This document shows, piece by piece, positions 44,568 through 54,390 of a stretch of DNA of 64,000 nucleotides (positions are counted from its first letter, which is position 1; every line of letters begins with the position of its first letter). A program made the translations under genes and the position numbers. Origin of the DNA: an uncultured Winogradskyella sp. GTDB taxonomy: Bacteria > Bacteroidota > Bacteroidia > Flavobacteriales > Flavobacteriaceae. The stretch is from contig NZ_CANMIW010000001.1 of the NCBI RefSeq assembly GCF_947498005.1, positions 682,001-746,000 of the forward strand, in the 5' to 3' direction. Below the pieces are notes generated by a model. It was not told the DNA's origin. It saw only the letters and a list, made by a program, of their open reading frames with translations, and did no database searches.

Positions 44568-45128
44568 ATGAAGACATCCTTAAAATATAGCGCAGTATTA
44601 GTCCTATTGGTAGGTCTTGTATCTTGCCAAAAGACTTCTAGTCGAAATTATCAATACATGCCAAATATGTATGAGTCTGTTGGTTATGAAACCTACCAAG
44701 AATCTGATGCATTTGGTAATGGACTAGAGGCGCAATTACCTGCTGAGGGATCAATTCCAAGAGGTGATTTTATGCCTTTTGAGATAGAAAACACAAATGA
44801 AGGTTATGCATTCGCGAAAGCAAACCTTAAAAATCCTTTAGATTCACTTCAAGTAAATTATGCTGAAGGGAAAGTACTATATGAAATTTACTGTGGTATT
44901 TGTCATGGAAATAAAGGAGATGGTAAAGGAAAGTTGGTTCAACGCGAAAAGATACTAGGTGTTCCTAGTTATGCAGATGTAGGTAGAGCTATTACAACTG
45001 GTAGTATTTATCATACTTTGTATTATGGTAAAAATACTATGGGTTCTTACGCGAATCAATTGAACGAACAAGAACGTTGGCAAGTGGTTGCTTATGTTGA
45101 AAAGCTAAAGGCTGATTTAGAAAAATAA
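44568..45128 (+). CDS. actE: Alternative complex III subunit ActE, mono-haem lipoprotein cytochrome c
   Basis: I start at 44568, because that gives a proper lipoprotein signal (MKTSLKYSAVLVLLVGLVSC, lipobox Cys at residue 20) and abuts the actD stop; an upstream ATG overlapping actD would spoil it. One haem site, CGICH, near residue 107, and distal Met in NTMGSYANQL. ActE is the mobile-side haem subunit facing the periplasm, anchored by lipid. Confidence 0.93.
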   Translation: MKTSLKYSAVLVLLVGLVSCQKTSSRNYQYMPNMYESVGYETYQESDAFGNGLEAQLPAEGSIPRGDFMPFEIENTNEGYAFAKANLKNPLDSLQVNYAEGKVLYEIYCGICHGNKGDGKGKLVQREKILGVPSYADVGRAITTGSIYHTLYYGKNTMGSYANQLNEQERWQVVAYVEKLKADLEK

Positions 45129-45150
45129 GATTTAGATAAAGATTATATAA

Positions 45151-46518
45151 ATGGAATATAAAATTTCAAATCGATTAAAAATAGGTGCTATTGTTTTAAT
45201 AGTCTTAGGAGTGCTAGGAGTAGGTTACGGCTTTATGGATGCTAGTAGTGTCACTAAAGAGAATATAACTGAATTTTTAGCAAACGAAGATCATCATGGT
45301 GCACATGCTACAGAAGGTCATGGTAAAGCTCATGAAGATGTTGCTACTCATCATGAATTAGATACTCATGGAGAGGAAGCTCATGGAGCTGCGCATGCAG
45401 AAGAAGATCATTCAATGAGTCATGAAGAGCATGTATTACACCAAATACATAATAGGCCATGGTCAGCTTTATATGTTGCGGCATTCTTTTTCTTTATGAT
45501 TGCCTTAGGAGTATTAGCTTTTTATGCTATTCAATATGCTGCTCAGGCAGGTTGGTCTCCAGTTTTATTTAGAGTTATGGAGGGAATTACTGCATATGTT
45601 CTACCTGGTGGTTTAATTGTTTTACTTATTGCGTTTTTTGCCGATAGTCATATTTTTATATGGATGGATGAAGACGTAGTTGCACATGATGCACTTATTC
45701 AAGGAAAAGCAGGTTGGTTAAACAAAACTGGCTTCATGATTAGAGGTTTAATATTTTTAGCTGGTTGGTCGGTTTACCGTATCTTCGCGAGGAAATTTTC
45801 AGTTGCTCAAGATAATGCTGATATTAATGATAACAGAAACTTCAAAAAGAACTTTAGAATTTCTGCTGGTTTCCTAGTATTTTATATTTATACTGAATCA
45901 ATGATGTCATGGGATTGGATAATGAGTGTAGATCCTCACTGGTTTAGTACTTTATTTGGATGGTATGTATTTGCAAGTATGTTTGTAAGTGGCATTACAG
46001 TAATAGCTTTAATTACAATATACTTAAAGTCTAAGGGTCTGTTGACATTTGTAAATAATAGCCATATACATGATTTAGCTAAGTTTATGTTTGGTATTAG
46101 TATTTTCTGGACCTATTTATGGTTTTCTCAATTTATGTTAATCTGGTATTCTAATATTCCGGAAGAGGTAACTTACTTCGTAACAAGAATTCAAGATTAC
46201 AACTTACCATTCTTTGGTATGTTAGCACTTAATTTTATATTCCCTTTATTATTATTAATGAATAGCGATTACAAACGTATTCCTTGGTTTGTAGTTATGG
46301 CTGGAGTTGTAATATTATGTGGTCACTATATAGATATTTTCAATATGATTATGCCTGCAACTGTTGGCGATAGATGGTTTATTGGAATTCCAGAAATTGG
46401 ATCAATTTTATTATTTGGTGGACTATTTCTATTGGTTGTTTTTACAGCACTTGGTAAATACCCATTATTAGCAAAAGGAAACCCTTTCATTAAGGAAAGT
46501 GAACATTTCCATTATTAA
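45151..46518 (+). CDS. actF: Alternative complex III subunit ActF
   Basis: Second NrfD-like integral subunit, ten predicted helices after residue 105 (SALYVAAFFFFMIALGVLAF, IRGLIFLAGWSVYRIF, YTESMMSWDWIMSVDPHWFS). The region 40-98 before the second helix is strikingly histidine-rich (more than 15 His), periplasmic, and may bind metal. 22 bp after actE. Confidence 0.93.
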   Translation: MEYKISNRLKIGAIVLIVLGVLGVGYGFMDASSVTKENITEFLANEDHHGAHATEGHGKAHEDVATHHELDTHGEEAHGAAHAEEDHSMSHEEHVLHQIHNRPWSALYVAAFFFFMIALGVLAFYAIQYAAQAGWSPVLFRVMEGITAYVLPGGLIVLLIAFFADSHIFIWMDEDVVAHDALIQGKAGWLNKTGFMIRGLIFLAGWSVYRIFARKFSVAQDNADINDNRNFKKNFRISAGFLVFYIYTESMMSWDWIMSVDPHWFSTLFGWYVFASMFVSGITVIALITIYLKSKGLLTFVNNSHIHDLAKFMFGISIFWTYLWFSQFMLIWYSNIPEEVTYFVTRIQDYNLPFFGMLALNFIFPLLLLMNSDYKRIPWFVVMAGVVILCGHYIDIFNMIMPATVGDRWFIGIPEIGSILLFGGLFLLVVFTALGKYPLLAKGNPFIKESEHFHY

Positions 46519-46542
46519 TTTTAAATAAGAACAGAAACGATA

Positions 46543-47601
46543 ATGACTGCTTTATTAACGATTATAATTGTACTCTTTGTTGCTGTTGCCTTATGGCAAA
46601 TGGTAAAGATTTTTGATTTGGCTCAGGTTGGCACAACAAATTCTCAAGTTGCAGACGACCATGATAATAAAATCAATGGCTATTTAATGATAGGATTCCT
46701 AATCTTTATTTATCTAATAACTATTCTTAGTTTTTGGTATTTAGGAGATTTACCTCTAATGTCAAACGCTGCATCAGAACATGGTGTAGAGGTAGATAAT
46801 CTTATGATTATCTCAATGGTTGTCATTTTTATAGTTCAAACCTTAACTCAATTTATATTGCATTATTTTGCTTATAAGTATAGAGGAGAAAAAGGTAAAA
46901 AGGCCCTTTTCTACGCAGACAATACAACTTTAGAGTTTATATGGACTGTGATTCCTGTAATTGTATTAGCAGGTTTAATTATTTATGGATTATTTACGTG
47001 GAATGATATTATGAATATCGATGAGGATGAAGACCCTATGGTAATTGAATTATATGCACAACAATTTAGTTGGAAAGCTCGCTACAGTGGTGCAGATAAT
47101 GTATTAGGTAAAGCTAATGTAAGATTAATTGATATTGATCGTGCGAACGTATTAGGTGTCGATGAAGATGATCCTAATGCTGCAGATGATGTTATCGTTA
47201 CAGAACTTCACTTACCAGTTGGTAAGCCAGTTGTTTTTAAGATGAGATCACAAGATGTTTTACACTCAGCTTATATGCCTCATTTTAGAGCTCAGATGAA
47301 CTGTGTACCTGGTATGGTAACTCAATTTGGTTTTACACCTACAATTACAACTGCAGATATGAGACAGAGTCCTGATATGGTTGAAAAGGTAAAAAATATT
47401 AATGCTTTAAGATTGGAACGAAAGGCAGAAATAGAGGAAGCAGGTCAAGATCTTGTTTATGAGTTCGATTATCTTTTATTATGTAATAAAATATGTGGTA
47501 AGTCTCACTATAACATGCAGATGAAGATAATTGTTGAAACACAAGAGGAATATGATGCATGGTTGAAAGAACAGAAAACCTTTCCAAACTCATTAAATTA
47601 A
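46543..47601 (+). CDS. coxB: Cytochrome c oxidase subunit II
   Basis: Carries the CuA centre: HSAYMPHF supplies one His, and CNKICGKSHYNM gives the C-x3-C-x3-H-x2-M ligands. Three N-terminal hydrophobic segments (about 1-20, 45-66, 86-108), with a further helix at 135-155, then the cupredoxin domain. 24 bp after actF, so ACIII and the oxidase are one transcription unit. Confidence 0.95.
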   Translation: MTALLTIIIVLFVAVALWQMVKIFDLAQVGTTNSQVADDHDNKINGYLMIGFLIFIYLITILSFWYLGDLPLMSNAASEHGVEVDNLMIISMVVIFIVQTLTQFILHYFAYKYRGEKGKKALFYADNTTLEFIWTVIPVIVLAGLIIYGLFTWNDIMNIDEDEDPMVIELYAQQFSWKARYSGADNVLGKANVRLIDIDRANVLGVDEDDPNAADDVIVTELHLPVGKPVVFKMRSQDVLHSAYMPHFRAQMNCVPGMVTQFGFTPTITTADMRQSPDMVEKVKNINALRLERKAEIEEAGQDLVYEFDYLLLCNKICGKSHYNMQMKIIVETQEEYDAWLKEQKTFPNSLN

Positions 47602-47635
47602 TACAATTTTTTTAAGAAAAAGATAATTAGAGATT

Positions 47636-49432
47636 ATGTCAGCAACTATAGATACACACGGTCACGAAGAAGATCACGACGTACATCATCATAAAGAAAC
47701 ATTTATAACTAAGTATATATTTAGTATTGATCACAAAATGATCGCTAAGCAGTATTTAATTACTGGTACTATAATGGGAGTTATAGGTGTACTGATGTCT
47801 ATTATGTTCCGTATGCAAATTGCATGGCCAGAAGAGCCTAACTTACTTTTTGAAGCAGTATTAGGAAAATGGGCACCAGGAGGTGTAATGGATGCTGATA
47901 TTTATTTGGCATTAGTTACTATACATGGTACAATAATGGTATTCTTTGTATTAACGGCAGGTTTAAGTGGTACCTTTAGTAATTTATTGATTCCACTTCA
48001 AATTGGCGCAAGAGATATGGCCTCAGGATTCCTGAATATGGTGTCTTATTGGTTATTCTTTTTGTCTAGTGTAATCATGGTTATTTCGTTGTTTGTAGAA
48101 GCTGGACCAGCAGCAGCAGGATGGACAATTTATCCTCCGTTATCTGCATTACCAATGGCATCAGGTGGTTCTGGAATGGGTATGACATTATGGTTAGTGT
48201 CAATGGCTATTTTCATTGCATCATCATTATTGGGTTCACTAAATTATATTGTTACAGTAATTAACTTGAGAACAAAAGGTATGTCAATGACAAGATTACC
48301 TTTAACAATTTGGGCATTCTTTGTAACAGCAGTAATTGGTGTAATTTCGTTTCCAGTATTATTATCGGCGGCTTTATTATTAATAATGGATAGAAGTTTT
48401 GGAACGTCATTCTTCTTATCAGATATTTTTATCCAAGGTGAAGTATTACACTACCAAGGTGGTTCTCCTGTATTATTTGAACACTTATTTTGGTTCTTAG
48501 GTCACCCAGAAGTATATATTGTAATATTACCTGCAATGGGATTAGTGTCTGAAATTATGGCATCTAATTCGCGTAAACCGATTTTCGGTTATAGAGCGAT
48601 GATTGCTTCGATTTTAGCAATTGCATTCTTATCTACAATAGTTTGGGGTCACCATATGTTTATTTCAGGTATGAATCCTTTCTTAGGATCTGTATTTACA
48701 TTTACAACATTATTGATTGCAATACCTTCGGCAGTAAAAGCATTTAACTGGATAACGACTATTTGGAAGGGTAATCTCCAGATGAATCCCGCCATGTTAT
48801 TTTCTATTGGTTTTGTATCTACATTTATTACAGGTGGATTAACAGGAATTATTTTAGGAGATTCAGCATTAGATATTAATGTACACGATACATACTTTGT
48901 AATTGCTCACTTCCACTTAGTAATGGGTATATCTGCACTTTACGGAATGTTTGCTGGTATCTATCACTGGTACCCTAAGATGTTTGGTCGTATGTTAAAT
49001 AAAAACTTAGGTTATTTACATTTCTGGATTACTGCAGTTTGTGCTTATGGAGTTTTCTTCCCAATGCACTTTATTGGAATGGCAGGTTTACCAAGACGTT
49101 ATTATACAAATTCAAACTTCCCATTATTTGATGATTTAGCTAATGCAAACGTCATTATCACAATTTTTGCAATCATTGGTGGTGTTGCTCAGATAGTATA
49201 TTTATACAATTTCTTTGCAAGTATGTTTTTTGGTAAAAAGGCAGAACAAAACCCTTGGAAGTCTACAACTTTAGAATGGACTACACCAGTTGAGCATATA
49301 CATGGTAACTGGCCAGGAGCTATTCCTCATGTTTACCGTTGGTCTTATGACTATAGTAAGCCAGGACATGATGTAGATTTTGTACCTCAAAATGTGCCTT
49401 TAAAAGAAGGAGAAGAGGAATTACAACATTAA
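47636..49432 (+). CDS. coxA: Cytochrome c oxidase subunit I (aa3-type haem-copper)
   Basis: Twelve-helix catalytic subunit. Low-spin haem His in ALVTIHGTIMVFF, CuB/Tyr motif WFLGHPEVYIVILP, the HH pair in TIVWGHHMFISGMNPF, and haem ligands in HDTYFVIAHFHLVMG. The Tyr next to the His in HPEVY marks an A-type oxidase rather than cbb3. Subunit III is not in the window. End of operon; terminator at 49478-49508. Confidence 0.96.
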   Translation: MSATIDTHGHEEDHDVHHHKETFITKYIFSIDHKMIAKQYLITGTIMGVIGVLMSIMFRMQIAWPEEPNLLFEAVLGKWAPGGVMDADIYLALVTIHGTIMVFFVLTAGLSGTFSNLLIPLQIGARDMASGFLNMVSYWLFFLSSVIMVISLFVEAGPAAAGWTIYPPLSALPMASGGSGMGMTLWLVSMAIFIASSLLGSLNYIVTVINLRTKGMSMTRLPLTIWAFFVTAVIGVISFPVLLSAALLLIMDRSFGTSFFLSDIFIQGEVLHYQGGSPVLFEHLFWFLGHPEVYIVILPAMGLVSEIMASNSRKPIFGYRAMIASILAIAFLSTIVWGHHMFISGMNPFLGSVFTFTTLLIAIPSAVKAFNWITTIWKGNLQMNPAMLFSIGFVSTFITGGLTGIILGDSALDINVHDTYFVIAHFHLVMGISALYGMFAGIYHWYPKMFGRMLNKNLGYLHFWITAVCAYGVFFPMHFIGMAGLPRRYYTNSNFPLFDDLANANVIITIFAIIGGVAQIVYLYNFFASMFFGKKAEQNPWKSTTLEWTTPVEHIHGNWPGAIPHVYRWSYDYSKPGHDVDFVPQNVPLKEGEEELQH

Positions 49433-49477
49433 TATTCTCAAGAGAATATAAATCTCATAATAGAGATTCACAATATC

Positions 49478-49508
49478 AAAGTCTTTCTGTTTTCAGAAAG
49501 GCTTTTTC
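49478..49508 (+). terminator. Terminator of the act-cox operon
   Basis: AAAGTCTTTCTG and CAGAAAGGCTTT arms (one G-T pair) with a T run, preceded by two small hairpins at 49433-49470. Confidence 0.8.
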
Positions 49509-49510
49509 GT

Positions 49511-49518
49511 TATATTTG
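49511..49518 (+). promoter_or_regulatory. Bacteroidetes -7 box (TATATTTG) upstream of ruvB
   Basis: TATATTTG fits the consensus, directly after the cox terminator, 82 bp before ruvB. Confidence 0.45.
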
Positions 49519-49530
49519 TTTTGACTATGT

Positions 49531-49557
49531 TGTCATTCTGAACTCGTTTCAGAATCT
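49531..49557. repeat. Dispersed hairpin repeat (TCATTCTGAA...TTCAGAATCT type)
   Basis: Inverted arms ATTCTGAA/TTCAGAAT around CTCGT. This sequence type recurs in intergenic DNA of many Flavobacteriia from memory; only one copy is in this window. Confidence 0.45.
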
Positions 49558-49600
49558 TTATATTAATTAAATAAGATTCCAACTTTCGAGGGAACTAAAG

Positions 49601-50623
49601 ATGAACGAAAACCTAAATCCAAACAACGACAACTTCACACCTGAAGAATTAGATGTTGAAAAAAAATTAAGACCTTTAACTTTTGAAGACTTTACAGGTC
49701 AGGATCAAGTATTAGAAAACTTACTGGTTTTTGTGAAAGCGGCAAATCTTAGAAATGAAGCCTTAGATCATACATTATTTCATGGACCGCCAGGTTTAGG
49801 TAAAACTACGTTAGCGCATATTTTAGCTAATGAATTAGATGTTGGTATTAAAGTGACTTCAGGCCCTGTTTTAGACAAACCAGGTGACTTAGCCGGATTA
49901 CTTACCAATCTCGAAGATCGTGACGTTTTATTTATAGATGAAATACATCGATTAAGTCCAATTGTAGAAGAGTATTTATATTCTGCAATGGAAGATTATA
50001 AGATTGATATAATGATAGAGTCTGGCCCAAATGCTAGAACTGTTCAAATTAATCTAAATCCATTTACTTTAGTTGGTGCAACCACAAGGTCTGGTTTACT
50101 TACAGCACCAATGCGAGCGCGTTTTGGTATTAGTAGTCGTTTACAGTATTATAAAACGGAATTATTAACGACTATTGTACAGCGTAGTGCCTCTATTTTA
50201 AATATGCCAATTACTATGGAAGCTGCTATAGAAATTGCAGGTAGAAGTAGAGGAACACCTCGTATAGCGAATGCTTTATTGAGACGTGTTAGAGATTTTG
50301 CGCAAATAAAAGGTAATGGCAAAATAGATATCGAAATTGCCAAGTTTGCATTAAAAGCGCTTAATGTAGATGCCTACGGTTTAGATGAAATGGATAACAA
50401 GATTTTAACCACAATCATTGAAAAATTTAAAGGAGGACCTGTAGGTATTAGTACAATTGCGACAGCGGTAAGTGAAAGTACAGAAACGGTAGAAGAGGTC
50501 TACGAGCCATTTTTAATACAACAAGGTTTTATAATGCGAACACCTCGTGGACGCGAAGTAACAGAACAAGCGTACAAACATTTAGGAAAAATTAAAGGAC
50601 CAACGCAAGGAGGTTTGTTTTAA
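49601..50623 (+). CDS. ruvB: Holliday junction branch-migration ATPase RuvB
   Basis: Hexameric motor that with RuvA drives branch migration. Walker [10 protein letters not shown], Walker [11 protein letters not shown], sensor 1 LVGATTRSG, arginine finger region [11 protein letters not shown] and the C-terminal winged helix with [20 protein letters not shown]. Length 340 aa is canonical. Followed after 14 bp by the P450 gene. Confidence 0.98.
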   Translation: MNENLNPNNDNFTPEELDVEKKLRPLTFEDFTGQDQVLENLLVFVKAANLRNEALDHTLFHGPPGLGKTTLAHILANELDVGIKVTSGPVLDKPGDLAGLLTNLEDRDVLFIDEIHRLSPIVEEYLYSAMEDYKIDIMIESGPNARTVQINLNPFTLVGATTRSGLLTAPMRARFGISSRLQYYKTELLTTIVQRSASILNMPITMEAAIEIAGRSRGTPRIANALLRRVRDFAQIKGNGKIDIEIAKFALKALNVDAYGLDEMDNKILTTIIEKFKGGPVGISTIATAVSESTETVEEVYEPFLIQQGFIMRTPRGREVTEQAYKHLGKIKGPTQGGLF

Positions 50624-50637
50624 AATAAAGCCTCAAT

Positions 50638-51972
50638 TTGAAAAAAGAACAAAATATACCAGCAGTTCCACTTAGTAAATTCTTCAAACATTCTTTAGAA
50701 ATATTAAAGAATCCTCTGCCGTTTCATCATCAGAACTTTGTAGAACAAGGTGATGTTTTTCGATTAAAAATAGGATTTAAAAATAGTGTAATTTTTGTTC
50801 GAGATGCGTCTTTGGCAGAATATGTACTTCAAAAAAATCAGAAGAATTATACAAAATCTAAAATTCAAACTGAAGATTTAGTCAAGTATGTTGGTAAAGG
50901 ATTGTTAACCTCTGAAGGTGAGCATTGGAAAAAACAACGGAAGCTAATTCAACCTGCTTTTCATAAAAAACAATTAGTAAATCTATTAAATAATATAGAA
51001 AATGCTATTAAAACGGAATATAAAAGAATTACACCTAATGTTGTAATAGACATTTTTCCAATCCTTAATGATTTAGCATTTCAAACGGTTGTGAAGTCTT
51101 TATTTAGTATCGCTGTAAAAAAGCAAGATATTAATGACCTTCAAAATATAACTGAGGAAACACAAAAAATGTTGGTTAAGGAATTGCGTCAACCTTATTT
51201 GGGTTGGTGGTTTAGTTTAAGTGGAGAAATTAAAAAGCATACAGATTTAACAGACCAAGCCAGACAAATTTTAAAACGTATTGTAAACGACAGACGTGAT
51301 TCTAAAACAAAAGAGCACGATTTGTTAGACATGCTGTTAGATGCAAAGTACGACGATGGTTCGTCTATGGAAGAAGAGCAGCTTGTAGACGAAATTTTAA
51401 TCTTGTTTGCAGCAGGCCATGAAACCACATCTAACGCATTAACGTTTGCAACACAATTATTAGCATTGCATCCAGAATGGCAAGACAAAATTTATAACGA
51501 ACGTAAGGTAATAGAAGAAGAATCGGATGACTTAATGGATGTAGTAACGAAGTCTAAAATTTGTCAACAAGTTATAGAAGAAGCTATGCGATTGTATCCA
51601 CCAGCTTACTTTATAGATCGCGTAAATAAAGCACCAGATACATTTAATGATTTGGAATTTGAAGCTGGGTCAAATTTACTATTTTCAGTTTACGAAATGC
51701 ATCGTAATCCAAAATTATGGGAACAACCAGATACATTTTTACCAGAACGATTTAATGAAGGAAGCCGAAAGTTTTCATCACAATATTTTCCCTTTGGAGC
51801 AGGACCAAGAAAATGCATTGGAAACAATTTTGCCATGTTTGAGATGATAATTGCCATTTCGGAATTAGTGTCAAACTATAAAATTGTTCCAGATTTTGAA
51901 GCCATAGAAATAACGCCTTTAATTACACTAAAACCAAAAAACGCTTTTTTAAAGTTTGAAGAGCGCACCTAA
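50638..51972 (+). CDS. Cytochrome P450
   Basis: Haem monooxygenase of 444 aa. I-helix [11 protein letters not shown] (oxygen-activating Thr), K-helix EEAMRLYPP (ExxR within EAMR), PERF segment, and haem-binding [16 protein letters not shown] with the Cys ligand near residue 391. The gene starts at TTG: an in-frame TAA lies 12 bp upstream and no ATG precedes the conserved PLSKFF region. No membrane anchor. The stop overlaps the queG ATG by one base (TAATG), so it is coupled to queG. Substrate unknown; fatty acids or terpenoids are possible. Redox partners are not nearby. Confidence 0.93.
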   Translation: MKKEQNIPAVPLSKFFKHSLEILKNPLPFHHQNFVEQGDVFRLKIGFKNSVIFVRDASLAEYVLQKNQKNYTKSKIQTEDLVKYVGKGLLTSEGEHWKKQRKLIQPAFHKKQLVNLLNNIENAIKTEYKRITPNVVIDIFPILNDLAFQTVVKSLFSIAVKKQDINDLQNITEETQKMLVKELRQPYLGWWFSLSGEIKKHTDLTDQARQILKRIVNDRRDSKTKEHDLLDMLLDAKYDDGSSMEEEQLVDEILILFAAGHETTSNALTFATQLLALHPEWQDKIYNERKVIEEESDDLMDVVTKSKICQQVIEEAMRLYPPAYFIDRVNKAPDTFNDLEFEAGSNLLFSVYEMHRNPKLWEQPDTFLPERFNEGSRKFSSQYFPFGAGPRKCIGNNFAMFEMIIAISELVSNYKIVPDFEAIEITPLITLKPKNAFLKFEERT

Positions 51973-52898
51973 TGCATAATAATACAGCCAAATACACTGA
52001 GTTAATTAAATCCGAAGCCAAGCGTCTCGGATTTTTGTCTTGTGGTATAAGTAAAGCTGGCTTTTTAGAAGAAGAAGCACCAAGGCTAGAGCGCTGGTTA
52101 AATAAAAATAACAATGGAGAAATGCGTTATATGGAAAACCATTTTGACAAGCGTTTAGATCCAACCTTATTAGTAGAAGGCTCTAAAAGTGTGGTGTCTC
52201 TATTGTTAAATTATTACCCTTCAGAGCTTCAAAGAGAGGACTCTTATAAATTATCTAAATACGCCTACGGAAACGATTACCATCATGTTATAAAACATAA
52301 GCTAAAGTCGCTGTTATATTTCATTCAAGATGAAATAGGTGAGGTTGGAGGACGCGCATTTGTAGATTCTGCTCCAGTTTTAGATAAAGCTTGGGCTGCA
52401 AAATCTGGTTTGGGTTGGATTGGAAAACACTCTAACCTTTTAACACAACAAGTAGGCTCATTCTATTTTATTGCCGAATTAATTATTGATTTAGAACTAG
52501 ACTATGACACACCAGTTACGGATCATTGCGGAACATGTACGGCTTGTATAGATGCTTGCCCAACTGAAGCCATTACAGAACCATACGTGGTAGATGGTAG
52601 CAAATGCATTTCGTACTTTACTATAGAACTAAAAGAAAATATTCCAACAGAATTTAAAGGAAAATTTAACGATTGGATGTTTGGCTGTGATATCTGCCAA
52701 GACGTTTGCCCTTGGAATAAATTTTCTAAACCTCATAACGAACCCTTATTTAATCCACATCCTGAGTTATTAGATATGACCAAAAAAGATTGGGAGGAAA
52801 TAACAGAAGATACGTTTAAAAAAGTGTTTCAGAAATCTGCAGTGAAACGAACTAAGTTTTCTGGTTTGGGGCGGAATGTTGAGTTTTTGAAGGATTAA
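51972..52898 (+). CDS. queG: Epoxyqueuosine reductase
   Basis: Last step of queuosine biosynthesis: cobalamin-dependent reduction of epoxyqueuosine in tRNA. Fe-S motifs [12 protein letters not shown] and [11 protein letters not shown] each with four Cys; [20 protein letters not shown] holds the catalytic Asp region. 308 aa, normal. The 3' end (from about 52721) has a diverged second copy at 62006-62181, with the RiPP locus between. Confidence 0.96.
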   Translation: MHNNTAKYTELIKSEAKRLGFLSCGISKAGFLEEEAPRLERWLNKNNNGEMRYMENHFDKRLDPTLLVEGSKSVVSLLLNYYPSELQREDSYKLSKYAYGNDYHHVIKHKLKSLLYFIQDEIGEVGGRAFVDSAPVLDKAWAAKSGLGWIGKHSNLLTQQVGSFYFIAELIIDLELDYDTPVTDHCGTCTACIDACPTEAITEPYVVDGSKCISYFTIELKENIPTEFKGKFNDWMFGCDICQDVCPWNKFSKPHNEPLFNPHPELLDMTKKDWEEITEDTFKKVFQKSAVKRTKFSGLGRNVEFLKD

Positions 52899-53101
52899 TT
52901 ATGTTGTTGAAGAACAATAAAGAATGTAATTAAAAGTTATTTTGTTGTCAGAAAATACTTTTTTTTAATGTAAAATTATTTTTTTTGTTAAAATAAAAAT
53001 ATATTTTTGAATACCCTCTAGTAGCTTTTTATCCCTTTATTGTAACGAATCCTTAATCGTTAAAACTTGTCAAACCCTAATTTGACCTAAACTACTTTGC
53101 T

Positions 53102-53779
53102 ATGCACAAAACTTACAACGTCTTAATTATAGACGATCATCCTTTTGTTATTGACGGTTTTGAACGTGCATTACATTTCATTGCTAATCAATCTGGTACT
53201 ATGAGTTTTAGAACGCATAGCTCAACTTGTTGCAAAACAGCTTATGATAAATTACAAAATTACACTACGAGTCAAGATTTGGATTTGGTAATTTTAGATA
53301 TTAGTTTACCTATGGATAAGAGTCTTAAAATAAGTTGTGGTAAAGATTTAGGTATCTTAATAAGAAAGTGGTTGCCAAATACTAAAATTCTGGTTTGTAC
53401 TATGCATGTCAATAGCTATAAGTTAAGGCAAATACTCAATGCGTTTGACCCTTTAGGGTTTATTAATAAAGCAGACGTTAATTTTCAGGGTTTTGTAGCC
53501 GCTATTAATGATGTCTTGAACAATAAACTACATTACAGTCAGACCATTATTAATGCCATTAAGCAAAAATCCTCAAATCAAATCAATCTGGACGATTATG
53601 ATATTCTTATCTTAAAAGAACTTGCTAATGGCGCAAAGATGAATGACTTATTAAAATTAATTCATCTATCTAAATCAGGTATAGATAAGCGAAAACGTCT
53701 TTTGAAAGTAAAGTTTGGTATGGATACTAATAGTGACCGTGATTTGGTTTTGGCCGCTAGAGCTAAGGGGTTTATTTAG
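53102..53779 (+). CDS. NarL/LuxR-type response regulator
   Basis: Receiver domain with LIIDDHPFVIDG and phospho-acceptor DLVILDISLP; the loop holding DISLPMDKSLKISCGKD is longer than usual. C-terminal LuxR-like helix-turn-helix (about 165-225: DYDILILKELANGAKMNDLL, LSKSGIDKRKRLLKVKFG). No histidine kinase is in the window beside it. First gene of the island, 280 bp before the precursor gene, so a likely pathway regulator. Confidence 0.88.
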   Translation: MHKTYNVLIIDDHPFVIDGFERALHFIANQSGTMSFRTHSSTCCKTAYDKLQNYTTSQDLDLVILDISLPMDKSLKISCGKDLGILIRKWLPNTKILVCTMHVNSYKLRQILNAFDPLGFINKADVNFQGFVAAINDVLNNKLHYSQTIINAIKQKSSNQINLDDYDILILKELANGAKMNDLLKLIHLSKSGIDKRKRLLKVKFGMDTNSDRDLVLAARAKGFI

Positions 53780-53985
53780 ATTTCCGTTTTTGCTTACTTT
53801 ATGTGAGGATTTATGTAGTTTTATTTAAGCTGCAATGTCTACATTTACAGAACAAATAAAGAATAAAATTCAGTACTGTCCTGGTTTAGGGTTAAATATT
53901 TCTTAACACAAAAAATGTATTCAATTTGAATGAATTTGAGACTGTTAATTAATATTTCAAAGGTAAAATATAACAAAATTAAAAA

Positions 53986-54005
53986 TATTTATTGCGCAAT
54001 AAATA
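53986..54005. promoter_or_regulatory. Perfect 20-bp palindrome ahead of the precursor gene
   Basis: TATTTATTGCGCAATAAATA reads the same on both strands and lies 54 bp before the precursor ATG. It has the symmetry of a dimer operator and could be the target of the adjacent LuxR-type regulator. Confidence 0.5.
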
Positions 54006-54058
54006 GGCGTTAACCGAAAAGCCATTAAATAGAGTAGGTAAAATCAAAATTAAATATT

Positions 54059-54229
54059 ATGAAATTTAAATTAGACGATTTTAAGATTTGTGAAATTACC
54101 GAGATTAGTCAAGTTGTAGGAGGAGCAAGTGACTGTAAAACCGCATCTCATGCTTCAGCTAGTAATGGAGGGTGTGATGATGATTGGAGTTGGGATGACA
54201 GAAGTAGCAACGAATTAGCTATGGCGTAA
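54059..54229 (+). CDS. RiPP precursor peptide with GG leader
   Basis: A 56-residue peptide missed by length cut-offs. Leader residues 1-22 (MKFKLDDFKICEITEISQVV then GG) end in the double-glycine motif that C39-peptidase exporters cut. The predicted core, residues 23-56, starts ASDCKTASHASASNGG, has a second Cys at 39, and contains the acid-aromatic run CDDDWSWDD. Ser/Thr and Asp side chains are abundant, as needed for the ester or amide crosslinks that ATP-grasp maturases make. It does not carry the microviridin TxKxPSD motif. ATP-grasp and SPASM genes follow 161 bp downstream. Confidence 0.82.
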   Translation: MKFKLDDFKICEITEISQVVGGASDCKTASHASASNGGCDDDWSWDDRSSNELAMA

Positions 54230-54265
54230 ATTATGTAGTTTTTGACTATATAAATCTTACTTATG

Positions 54266-54321
54266 TTGACTGCTAATTAATTGGATACTATTTCTTGTGG
54301 TTTAAGATGCTTAGCAGTCAA
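54266..54321 (+). other. Inverted repeat between precursor and maturase genes
   Basis: Perfect 11-bp arms TTGACTGCTAA (54266-54276) and TTAGCAGTCAA (54311-54321) with a 34-nt loop. No T run, so it is not a simple terminator; it may stabilise the short precursor transcript or limit read-through into the maturase genes. Confidence 0.55.
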
Positions 54322-54390
54322 TTTAGTATTCTAGATAGTGTAATGTTTTTTAAAATTATTTATAATTTTTGATCATTTATTAACCAAGAT

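Noticed and set aside
54059..54229. Microviridin-type precursor
   Set aside because: No TxKxPSD-like core motif and the leader is of the double-glycine type, so the classical microviridin assignment does not fit.
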